NCBI GenBank assembly: GCA_025916135.1
Contig: CP104793.1
Location: forward strand, 4,377,001-4,441,000
DNA length: 64,000 nucleotides
Direction of reading: 5' to 3'
Source: Rhodobacteraceae bacterium D3-12
Lineage (GTDB): Bacteria > Pseudomonadota > Alphaproteobacteria > Rhodobacterales > Rhodobacteraceae
Shown here: positions 57,205 through 64,000 of the stretch, in pieces
How the letters are laid out: every line of letters starts with the position of its first letter
Position numbering within the stretch: position 1 is the stretch's first letter
Notes under the pieces: generated by a model
Seen by the model: only the letters and a program-made list of their open reading frames with translations
Databases searched by the model: none
Told to the model about the DNA's origin: nothing
Made by a program: the position numbers and the translations under genes

Positions 57205-57986
57205 ATGAGCAGCGACAGAACCGTTATTTGCATGAAATGGGGCACGCTTTATTCGGCGGCCTATGTCAATGTGCTCTACCGAGCGTGCCGGGCGCATTTG
57301 ACGGGGGTTTCCGGTTCGTATGCCTAACCGATGATCCGAGCGGGTTGCTGCCCGAGGTTGAGCATTTCCCGATCCCCGACATGGGGTTGTCCGAGTTCGA
57401 TTGGAACAAGGGCGGCTGGGCCAAGCTGTCGGTGTTCAAGGAAGAGCTTTATGACATCAAAGGGCGCTGTTTGTTTGTTGATCTTGATAGCGTTGTGACT
57501 GGGCAGCTCGATGATCTGTTTGAGGCGCCGGGCGATGTGATCGTGATTGACTGTTCCGAGAACTGGCAGAACCCTGAGGCCAATGTGACGCCGTCCTCGA
57601 TGACGTCGATCTTTGCCTTTACCGTGGGCCAGCATCCGGAGGTTTATGAGCGGTTCATGGCCGATCATCAGGGGATGGTGGGGAAATACCGGATTGAGCA
57701 GGTTTTCCTTCAGGGCGAGATCAACGAGGGCGGTTTGGCGTTCTGGCCGCGCGAGTGGTTTTGCAGTTTCAAATGGCATTTGCGGCGGCCTGCGCTGGTT
57801 GGGTTGTTGCGCGCGCCGATGGAAGCGCCAGACAATTGCCGCGTTATTGCGTTTCACGGCGATCCGCGCCCGATTGACCTTGTCCGGCCCGGTATCTGGG
57901 GGATTGGGCCGCATTGGGGACGGGGCCGGGTGCCGTGGGCTGTTGATTACTGGCGCAGGCATGGTGGCGACCCCGATAGGGACTAG
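57205..57986 (+). pseudogene. GT-A-type glycosyltransferase, frameshifted near the N-terminus as read
   Basis: The true start appears to be the ATG at 57205: MSSDRTVICMKWGTLYSAAY and VNVLYRACRAHLTG, in a different frame from the rest. Adding one G to the five-G run 57303-57307 joins it to GFRFVCLTDDPSGLLPEVE and to the metal-binding DxD in LFVDLDSVVTGQLDDLFE, giving 260 residues. The N-terminus of the in-frame ORF from 57177 is therefore artificial. Donor and acceptor are unknown. It is followed after three bases by the GT29-like gene, so the two are probably expressed together. Confidence 0.8.
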
Positions 57987-57989
57987 GCC

Positions 57990-58628
57990 ATGAATTGGGA
58001 CCGTATCCGCAGCTTTCCTCGCAAGTACTTCTGGCAGGCGCCGAGGGCGCTTGTTCTGAAGCTGTCGCGCAATTCGGATGCGCGGATGAAGGCGCTTATC
58101 GGGGAGCGGTCGGTTGCGATTGTCGGCAATGCGCGCAGTCTGCTTTCCACCGATTATGGAGCGCGGATTGACGGCGAAGGCGTTGTGGTCAGGCTTAACA
58201 AAGGCTTCGTGCGGGATACGGTGGCGCAAGGAACGCGCACAGATATTGTATCGCTGTCGCCGGAAGTGAGCGCGGATGAGATTGCACAGCACTTTGACCC
58301 GTCTTTGATTTGCATGCTGACGCCGAAGTTGCGTCATTTGCATCTGACGCGGGCGGATCAGCTTCGCAAGGTGGTGTTTTACCCCTTCCGGTTTTGGCAG
58401 GCGGATCGCGGGCTTATCGGGCGGCGGCCGTCATCCGGCTTCATGATGATCAGCTGGCTGTTGCGCCTAGGGCTTGAGGGGCGGATCACGCTCTATGGTT
58501 TCGATTTCGGCGCGACAGAGACCTATTACAATCCGGCGGGCTATCAAACGCCGCATGATTTTGCCGCCGAGGGGCGGATCATCGAGGGCTGGGAGGCCGA
58601 GGGGCGTTTGACGATTGTGCGGGCGTGA
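57990..58628 (+). CDS. GT29 sialyltransferase-like protein
   Basis: 212 residues. The region around 42-70 (VAIVGNARSLL, then IDGEGVVVRLN) looks like the sialyl-motif L (VGNx..., ID..D.V.R.N) of GT29 enzymes, and residues 147-173 (PSSGFMMISWLL with LYGFDF) match sialyl-motif S. A His and Glu further on (HDFAAEGRIIEGWE) could be the VS-motif residues. These motifs bind CMP-sialic acid, and NeuC, NeuB and a CMP-nonulosonate synthetase are encoded nearby, so transfer of a nonulosonate is a reasonable prediction. It lacks a signal peptide or membrane anchor and is shorter than animal enzymes. Assignment rests on motifs alone. Confidence 0.72.
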   Translation: MNWDRIRSFPRKYFWQAPRALVLKLSRNSDARMKALIGERSVAIVGNARSLLSTDYGARIDGEGVVVRLNKGFVRDTVAQGTRTDIVSLSPEVSADEIAQHFDPSLICMLTPKLRHLHLTRADQLRKVVFYPFRFWQADRGLIGRRPSSGFMMISWLLRLGLEGRITLYGFDFGATETYYNPAGYQTPHDFAAEGRIIEGWEAEGRLTIVRA

Positions 58629-58750
58629 GGCGTTGCGGAACTTGGCGCGTTGGTGCCGGTGCAGAGCCGCGCGCGGCAGCCATGCGCGCCAACCCGGTGT
58701 CGGTATTGAGGTTGTATCCTAGGATACATCAGTGTTTTGGGCGGACCGCT

Positions 58751-59473
58751 TTAGCGTTTGCGCTCTTTGCGGCGGGCCTTGCGGGCGCGGTTCCATTCGC
58801 GCAGGCGTTGGTAGCGTTCGTCCCCGACCAGACCGTGCAGCCAATCGCCCAGCTTCTTGCCCAAGGCGCGTTTGCGCGCGACCTTGGCTGCGGCGGCCTT
58901 GCCACGGGTGACAAGTTCGGCAGGCGGTTCGCCGGTGACGGCGGCGGTTTTGATCATGCCCCATGTGGGGTGTGCGGCGTAGTCGATATCGGGTTCGACC
59001 ACGGTTGTGACGCAAAGCTCGAAACCGGTGGTTTGGGCAAAAAGATCGACCGCCTCTTTCACCAGTGGCCAGTCGGTATGGTAGTCATCACCGGCGATTA
59101 GCCCGCCGGGTTTGACCTTGCGTGCCCAGTGCCAAATGGTTTCGCCGCCTTCCTGACCCGAGTGGGCGTAGCCGTCGATATAGATGAAATCGAGGCTCTC
59201 GTCGTCGAACAGGTCGTAGGCTTCGGCAAAGCTCATCCGCAGGAGTTTGTAGGGGGCGAGTAGGCCGACGTGGCGCAGGGCGCTTTTGTATTGGGTGACG
59301 TCATGGGTGTCGGCATACATGTCGACGCCGAAGAAGGTGGAGAACCGCCCGCTTTCGACCATGCGTTTGGAATAGCCGCCGCCCGCCACGCCGAGTTCGA
59401 CGCCGACGAGGCCGGTGCGGTCGCCCAGAAGCTGGAGGATATCGTGACGCCGCGCGTCATTGAGTTCACGCAT
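58751..59473 (-). CDS. Class I SAM-dependent methyltransferase
   Basis: 240 residues: motif I GVELGVAGGGYSKRM, the acidic post-I VDMYADTHD, and the motif IV/V region DFIYIDGYAHSGQEGGETIW with PGGLIAGDDYH. It matches the cephalosporin-hydroxylase/TylF-like group of sugar or small-molecule methyltransferases. The basic tail (RARKARRKERKR) is notable. It overlaps the neuB stop by eight bases, so methylation of the same sugar or glycan is plausible but not shown. Confidence 0.83.
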   Translation of the reverse strand: MRELNDARRHDILQLLGDRTGLVGVELGVAGGGYSKRMVESGRFSTFFGVDMYADTHDVTQYKSALRHVGLLAPYKLLRMSFAEAYDLFDDESLDFIYIDGYAHSGQEGGETIWHWARKVKPGGLIAGDDYHTDWPLVKEAVDLFAQTTGFELCVTTVVEPDIDYAAHPTWGMIKTAAVTGEPPAELVTRGKAAAAKVARKRALGKKLGDWLHGLVGDERYQRLREWNRARKARRKERKR

Positions 59474-60499
59474 CGGACAGATCGCTCCATTTCAGTTGCT
59501 GGTTGCGGGTGACGGCGGTTGTCAGGGTTTTGCCGACGACCTTATCAAACTCATACCCCGGAATCTCGCCCGAGCCGGGGCGGCGGGCCCAGATGTCTTG
59601 CTCGCGGATGGTGTGGCCAGCGGGCAGGTCGGCGTCGGCCACCACGGAGGCGCGGGCGAAGGCGTAGACGTCTTCTTCGGGGCCGGTGCGTTTCTTGTCG
59701 TTGTTCGCGGCGACCCAGATTTCGCGGGAACGGTCGATCAGCAGGCGCAGTTCGGCCGGGTCCATCGAACAGGAAATATCCGGCCCCTTGCGATAGCGGG
59801 TGTCGGTGTAGTGACGTTCGAGGATCGACGCACCAAGCGCGACGGAGGCCAGCGCCATTTCCGGGCCGATGGAATGGTCAGAGAAGCCGACGACCGCATT
59901 CGGGAACGCTTGTTTTAGCTCGGTTACGCCTTTTAGAGACACAATTTCAGCCGGAGACGGGTAAAGGTTGGTGCATTCCAGAAGCGCGTAATCGCAGCCC
60001 GCCTCGTCCAGAATAGCGACCGAGGCGCGCATCGTGTCGATGGTTTGCATACCGGTGGACATGATGACCGGCTTGCCCTTGCGCGCGATGTGGCGGATCA
60101 GCGGCAGGTTGTCGGCCTCGCCCGAGCCGATTTTATAGGCGGGCACGTCGAGGGTTTCGAGAAAATCGGCAGCGGCGCGCGAGAAGGGGGTAGAGATCCA
60201 GATCATCCCGAGCTCTTCGCTGTAACGCTTCAGCTCGGCCTCGTCCTCGAGCGAGAGGGCGCATTGTTTCATCACGTCCCAGATTGACACATCCGCATTG
60301 GGCGGGAAGATCTGTTTCGCCTCGTCGGTCATTTCGTCTTCGACGATGTGGGTCTGGTGTTTGACCATCTCGCAGCCCGAAAGCGCGGCGAGGCGGACCA
60401 TCTCCTTGGCTACGGAAAGGTCGCCGCCGTGGTTGATGCCGATTTCGGCGATGACGAGGGGGGATGGGCAGGGCCAATCTCGCGGTGGGCGATTTTCAT
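59466..60499 (-). pseudogene. neuB: N-acetylneuraminate (nonulosonate) synthase NeuB, frameshifted as read
   Basis: Condenses ManNAc (or an analogue) with phosphoenolpyruvate. The corrected start is the ATG at 60499, whose ATGA overlaps the lpxL stop: MKIAHREIGPAHPP, then LVIAEIGINHGGDLSVAKEM after adding one base to the G run 60458-60463 (344 residues in all). The frame open to 60506 gives a spurious N-terminus. Later blocks are YKIGSGEADNLPLIRHIA, GFSDHSIG, ERHYTDTRYRKGPDISCSMD, and the SAF antifreeze-like domain at the end (ASVVADADLPAGHTI). The core is intact otherwise, so the break is unlikely to be biological. Confidence 0.93.
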
Positions 60500-61413
60500 G
60501 TATCAAGCTCCTTGGGTTGCGGGGCGGCTTGGGGGATTTCTTTCCAGCGGTTATGGATCCAGAACCATTGGCCCATGTGCTGACGCACTTGCTGTTCCAG
60601 AGAATCGTTCAGCGCCTGGGTCATCTGTTCGGCGGTGGTGTGGTCAATCGGTGCTTCGAGCACCGCGCGGAAGCTGAGGCCGTCGGGTTGGCGGATGGCA
60701 TAGCAGGGCACCACGGTGGCGTTATATTTCAACGCAAGCTCGGCAAAGGACAGCGCGGTATAGGCGGTTTCGCCAAAGAACTGCAGCGGCACGCCGTTGT
60801 TGAGGCGTTGGTCAATGAGAACCGCGAGAGTGCCGCCGCCTTTTAAAAAGCGCATCATTTCGGCCATGCCGCGACGGCCCCGCGAGAACAGCGGTTTGCC
60901 GACCTTGGAGATGTTGTCGACATAGATGTCATTGAACTGGCGGATGTTCATCGGGCGATAGATGCCGCCGACGGAAAAGCCGCGATTGATCACGCCAGCG
61001 CGGACCACATCGTAGTTGCCGAAATGACCCGAGACGAGGATCGAGGGGCGACCCTCGGCGCGGGCTTGCTCTAAGGCGGCGAGGCCGGGCCCTTCGAGCG
61101 GGGTGTTATGCGCCACGGTGAGGAAATCATCGGGCGAGAACAACTCGGCCATGGTGCGGCCGAAATTGTCCGGCACGGCGCGTTGGATGCGGTGGATGTC
61201 GGCATCGGCGGTTTCGGGGGCGACAAGGCGGATATTGTCGGCGATGCGTTTGCGCCAGCCGATCAGCGGTGCGACAACACGCGAGAGCATCCAACCGGCG
61301 AAAGGCACGCGCCGTTTATAGGGCAGGCGATACATCAGCCAGAGCACGCTCTTGATAAGGGCGAATTGCAAGCGGTCCTTGGTGCCGCGTGATGTGGTGC
61401 TGGTCTTGCTCAT
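60496..61413 (-). CDS. lpxL: Lipid A acyltransferase, LpxL/HtrB family
   Basis: 305 residues of the lysophospholipid acyltransferase superfamily: a hydrophobic anchor at the N-terminus, the HX4D-type motif in SGHFGNYDVVRAGVINRGF, and a later GGTLAVLIDQRLNNGVPLQFF block. It adds a secondary acyl chain to the lipid A precursor at the inner membrane. Translationally coupled to neuB (ATGA overlap), which links the nonulosonate genes to lipopolysaccharide synthesis. Chain length is not predictable. Confidence 0.9.
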   Translation of the reverse strand: MSKTSTTSRGTKDRLQFALIKSVLWLMYRLPYKRRVPFAGWMLSRVVAPLIGWRKRIADNIRLVAPETADADIHRIQRAVPDNFGRTMAELFSPDDFLTVAHNTPLEGPGLAALEQARAEGRPSILVSGHFGNYDVVRAGVINRGFSVGGIYRPMNIRQFNDIYVDNISKVGKPLFSRGRRGMAEMMRFLKGGGTLAVLIDQRLNNGVPLQFFGETAYTALSFAELALKYNATVVPCYAIRQPDGLSFRAVLEAPIDHTTAEQMTQALNDSLEQQVRQHMGQWFWIHNRWKEIPQAAPQPKELDT

Positions 61414-61480
61414 GCGCTGTTATATCGCGCAAATCGGCAGGGTGGGGAAGGGGCGAAAACCCAAGGCGCGAGATGCGCGG

Positions 61481-61858
61481 TCAGTTGCGCAGCTTGACCT
61501 TCACCGGCTCAGACGCCCAGCCATCTACGCTGCATCGCGCGCGGATCTGGATTTCTTGGATGCCATCGGGGAGCATGACGTTGATCAGCGACCGGGTGAA
61601 CGGCTGTTCATCAACATGCGGATGCAGCAGTTTGCGAAAGGCGAGTTTCTTGCCTTTGCTGTCGAGCACTTCCCAGCCGTCGGCGTAATGGTCCCACCCC
61701 GTGTCAGGGTGGCTGAGGGTGACGTCGATGCGCCAGCCCATCCCGACGCGATGGGCTTTGACCTCTTCGATCACCGGCGGATCGGCGCGCAGGGGCGCGG
61801 CAAGGGATGCGGTCAGCAGGCCAATGAGGGCGAGTGTTTTGAGCAGGCGTTTGATCAT
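61481..61858 (-). CDS. Conserved exported protein of unknown function
   Basis: 125 residues with a signal peptide (MIKRLLKTLALIGLLTASLA, then APLRADPP). The mature part is a small beta-rich domain (VKAHRVGMGWRIDVTLSHPD and WEVLDSKGKKLAFRKLLHPH) with a C-terminal RARCSVDGWASEPVKVKLRN. I recognise it only as a short periplasmic domain found in Rhodobacterales; function unknown. It is on the same strand as lpxL, 68 bases upstream. Confidence 0.75.
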   Translation of the reverse strand: MIKRLLKTLALIGLLTASLAAPLRADPPVIEEVKAHRVGMGWRIDVTLSHPDTGWDHYADGWEVLDSKGKKLAFRKLLHPHVDEQPFTRSLINVMLPDGIQEIQIRARCSVDGWASEPVKVKLRN

Positions 61859-62010
61859 GCGGGTTCTATAGCAACAGAAGGGGGTGGGCGATAACTCAAC
61901 TCTTCGTGCGGGCGCGTGAGGTGAGGCAAAAGAGCATCATCGAGAGTTGAGGCTTGCCCTTTTGCGAAATTGGTTATATTTTTTTACCAATCCTGAGAGG
62001 AGCCATTGTC

Positions 62011-63444
62011 ATGGAGATGCCCCAACCCGATCCCGGTATTCTGGCCAAGAAGCCGACGCTCGTGGAGCGATTACTGCGGGTTTTGCCGAAAGACGCGGTG
62101 ATACATGAATTGGCAGAGACGCGGGCCTATGAGTGTGACGCGCTGACGGCGTATCGCTGTCCGCCGATGGCGGCTGTGTTGCCGTCGTCCACGCAGGAAG
62201 TGTCGGACGTTTTGCGGATTTGCAACGAGTTGGGCGTTCCGGTGGTGCCGCGCGGGGCGGGCACATCGCTTGCCGGGGGGGCTTTGCCGACGGCGGATTG
62301 TTTGATTCTGGGCGTGGCGCGGATGAACGAGGTTCTGGAGACCGATTACGACAATCGCATCATCCGGGTGCAGACCGGGCGGACGAACCTGAGCGTATCG
62401 GGGGCCGTCGAGGAAGAAGATTTCTTTTACGCGCCGGACCCGTCGAGCCAGCTTGCCTGTGCCATTGCCGGCAATATCGCGATGAATTCAGGCGGGGCGC
62501 ATTGTTTGAAATACGGCGTCACCACCAACAATTTGTTGGGCGTCACCATGGTGATGATGGATGGCGAAGTGGTTGAGATCGGCGGCGCGCATCTGGATGC
62601 TGGCGGGTATGACTTGCTGGGTCTGATTTGCGGGTCCGAGGGGCAATTGGGCGTTGTCACGGAAGCAACGCTGCGCATTTTGCGCAAGCCCGAGGGGGCG
62701 CGGCCCGTGTTGATGGGGTTTGACAGCAACGAGGTCGCCGGGGCGTGCGTGTCGGATATTATCAAGGCCGGGGTTTTGCCGGTGGCGATTGAGTTCATGG
62801 ACCGGCCTTGCATTCGCGCGACCGAAGCGTTTGCCCATGCCGGATACCCCGATTGCGAGGCCTTGCTGATTGTTGAAGTCGAAGGCAGCGAGGCCGAGAT
62901 CGACGAGCAGCTTGCGCTGATCCTTGAAATTGCGCGGCGGCATAATCCGGTGGAGTTACGTGAGAGCGGCAGTGCCGAGGAAAGCGCCAAGATATGGCTG
63001 GGACGCAAGAGCGCCTTTGGTGCGATGGGGCAGATCAACGATTACATGTGTCTTGATGGCACGATCCCGGTGAGCCAGTTGCCGTTTGTGTTGCGCCGTA
63101 TTGCCGAGATGAGCCGCGACTACGGGCTGGATGTGGGCAATGTGTTTCATGCGGGGGATGGCAATATGCATCCGCTGATCCTGTTTGATGCCAATAAGCC
63201 CGGTGATCTTGAGCGGTGTGAGGCGCTGGGTGCGGATATCCTTCGGCTTTGTGTTGAGGTGGGGGGATGTTTGACTGGTGAGCATGGTGTGGGGATTGAA
63301 AAGCGTGATCTGATGGTCAGTCAATTTGCGCCCGATGATTTGGATATTCAGATGGCGGTGAAGGATGTCTTCGATCCGGCGTGGTTGTTGAACCCGGCGA
63401 AGGTGTTTCCGTTGGAGGCGTCGGCGAAGCGGCGCGCGGCATGA
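62011..63444 (+). CDS. glcD: Glycolate oxidase subunit GlcD (FAD-linked oxidase)
   Basis: 477 residues from the ATG at 62011 (GAGAGGAGCCATTGTC upstream). VAO/PCMH FAD-binding fold: VPVVPRGAGTSLAGGALP, GNIAMNSGGAHCLKYGVTTN and GSEGQLGVVTEATLRI; the C-terminal cap holds GDGNMHPLILFD and GEHGVGIEKRD. It oxidises glycolate to glyoxylate with GlcE and GlcF. glcE follows after a short gap and a family B repeat, and glcF would be expected beyond the window. Confidence 0.95.
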   Translation: MEMPQPDPGILAKKPTLVERLLRVLPKDAVIHELAETRAYECDALTAYRCPPMAAVLPSSTQEVSDVLRICNELGVPVVPRGAGTSLAGGALPTADCLILGVARMNEVLETDYDNRIIRVQTGRTNLSVSGAVEEEDFFYAPDPSSQLACAIAGNIAMNSGGAHCLKYGVTTNNLLGVTMVMMDGEVVEIGGAHLDAGGYDLLGLICGSEGQLGVVTEATLRILRKPEGARPVLMGFDSNEVAGACVSDIIKAGVLPVAIEFMDRPCIRATEAFAHAGYPDCEALLIVEVEGSEAEIDEQLALILEIARRHNPVELRESGSAEESAKIWLGRKSAFGAMGQINDYMCLDGTIPVSQLPFVLRRIAEMSRDYGLDVGNVFHAGDGNMHPLILFDANKPGDLERCEALGADILRLCVEVGGCLTGEHGVGIEKRDLMVSQFAPDDLDIQMAVKDVFDPAWLLNPAKVFPLEASAKRRAA

Positions 63445-63501
63445 GGTGCGGGCGTCGGTGCGCAGTGACAATTGCGGGTTAGACCTCGCAGGCAGGTTTG
63501 A

Positions 63502-63547
63502 GTGGGGGCCAGCCCCCACGCCCCCGGAGTATTTACAGCAAGATGAA
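63502..63547. repeat. Intergenic repeat family B: hairpin plus conserved tail
   Basis: A perfect 8-bp stem (63502-63509 with 63512-63519) and then CCCCCGGAGTATTTACAGCA and AGATGAA, matching 14171-14220. The tail abuts the glcE start, so its AAGATGAA may be part of the leader. Confidence 0.65.
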
Positions 63548-63548
63548 A

Positions 63549-64000
63549 ATGATGACGCCAGAAAATGAAACAGAGTTAAGTGAAGCCGTGCAGGGCGCAG
63601 CGGGGCCATTGCGGGTGGTTGGCGGCGGGACGCGACCGGTGGGGCATGACGTGGTTGGGGAGGTTCTGTCGACCTCGGGGATGAGCGGAATCGTGGATTA
63701 TGAGCCGGGTGCGCTTACCCTTGTGGCGGGCGCGGGCACGCCGGTGCAGGAGATCGAGGCAGCTTTGGCCGCGGAAAAGCAGCGGTTGGCGTTTGAGCCG
63801 ATGGACTATCGCGCGCTTATGGGCACCACGGGCACGCCGACGATTGGCGGCGTGGTGGCGGCGAATGTCAGCGGGCCGAGGCGGATTTCTGTCGGGGCGT
63901 GCCGCGATTTCCTGCTTGGGGTCAGGTTTGTTGACGGGACCGGCCGTGTTTTGAAAAACGGCGGGCGGGTGATGAAGAATGTCACCGGATATGACCTTGT
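63549..64000 (+). CDS. glcE: Glycolate oxidase FAD-binding subunit GlcE, N-terminal part (cut by window edge)
   Basis: Open to the window end, about 150 residues visible. The N-terminus reads MMTPENETELSEAVQGAAGP, then LRVVGGGTRPVG (PCMH/VAO FAD-binding type), YEPGALTLVAGAGTPVQEI, the GTTGTPTIGGVVAANVSGP block and DFLLGVRFVDGTGRVLKNGG followed by RVMKNVTGYDL, diagnostic for GlcE. Three in-frame ATGs (63543, 63549, 63552) compete as start; I prefer 63549 or 63552 by length of relatives. Works with GlcD upstream. Confidence 0.92.
   Translation, partial: MMTPENETELSEAVQGAAGPLRVVGGGTRPVGHDVVGEVLSTSGMSGIVDYEPGALTLVAGAGTPVQEIEAALAAEKQRLAFEPMDYRALMGTTGTPTIGGVVAANVSGPRRISVGACRDFLLGVRFVDGTGRVLKNGGRVMKNVTGYDL

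Noticed and set aside
60500-60506. NeuB starting at 60506 in the open frame
   Set aside because: It gives an atypical N-terminus, while the ATG at 60499 gives MKIAHREIGP, typical of the family, and overlaps the lpxL stop as ATGA.
1-64000. tRNA, rRNA, CRISPR array, insertion sequence or prophage
   Set aside because: No TPsiC-like arms in intergenic DNA, no regular spaced repeats, no transposase or integrase motif and no phage structural genes were seen by eye.

Overview
The window is a GC-rich alphaproteobacterial chromosome segment, most likely from a marine Rhodobacterales (Roseobacter-group) species. This rests on protein character: a BacNav-type sodium channel, tandem dimethylglycine/sarcosine-dehydrogenase-like flavoproteins, a DUF3576 lipoprotein, an alphaproteobacterial type porin, a GTP cyclohydrolase II with an extra N-terminal domain, and dispersed intergenic hairpins of a kind I associate with this group. 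No rRNA, tRNA, CRISPR array, prophage or insertion sequence was found. The first gene (malic enzyme) and the last (glcE) are cut by the window edges.

Layout. 1-9 kb: malic enzyme, mutS, an HDAC-family deacetylase, an APH-fold kinase and the xseB-ispA-dxs isoprenoid operon. 9-11.6 kb: voltage-gated Na+ channel coupled to an SDR gene, then a RarD-like permease. 11.7-19.6 kb: a tight leftward operon (XRE-cupin regulator, GFA protein, LysE exporter, two FAD/GcvT demethylating dehydrogenases, a small membrane protein, a homocysteine S-methyltransferase) with a perfect inverted repeat just upstream of the regulator; it looks like catabolism of a methylated amine (dimethylglycine/sarcosine type) with methyl salvage. 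19.7-27.8 kb: free Met-R-sulfoxide reductase, esterase, thiolase, an RsbV/RsbW-like pair, gamma-glutamyltransferase, rhodanese, HspQ, a lytic transglycosylase and LolA. 28-42 kb: FtsK, aminotransferase, amidase, UbiH-like hydroxylase, Trm112, LON-domain protein, CnoX-like thioredoxin, XthA, a membrane LytTR regulator, an OmpR-type response regulator, RibA, L,D-transpeptidase and YggS. 42-49.6 kb: porin, DUF3576 lipoprotein, a GT4 glycosyltransferase and leuS-lptE-holA. 49.7-61.4 kb: an envelope-glycan locus (CMP-nonulosonate synthetase, SDR, Gfo/Idh, two WaaA/GT30 paralogues, NeuC, NeuB, a GT-A glycosyltransferase, a GT29 sialyltransferase-like protein, a phosphatase, a methyltransferase, LpxL). 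62-64 kb: glcD and the start of glcE.

Two things stand out. First, the 50-61 kb locus holds NeuC, NeuB and a CMP-sugar synthetase together with a GT29-like transferase and a second WaaA-like enzyme, suggesting a surface glycan (perhaps lipopolysaccharide) bearing a sialic-acid-like sugar. Second, at least eleven genes, including mutS, ftsK and neuB, are broken by single missing bases, nearly all in G or C runs. Restoring one base (two for ftsK and ggt) makes each gene a whole number of codons and rebuilds a continuous family alignment. The one-sided, homopolymer-bound pattern in indispensable genes points to consensus sequencing error rather than real pseudogenes, so these entries, typed pseudogene because the frame as read is broken, should be treated as probably functional.
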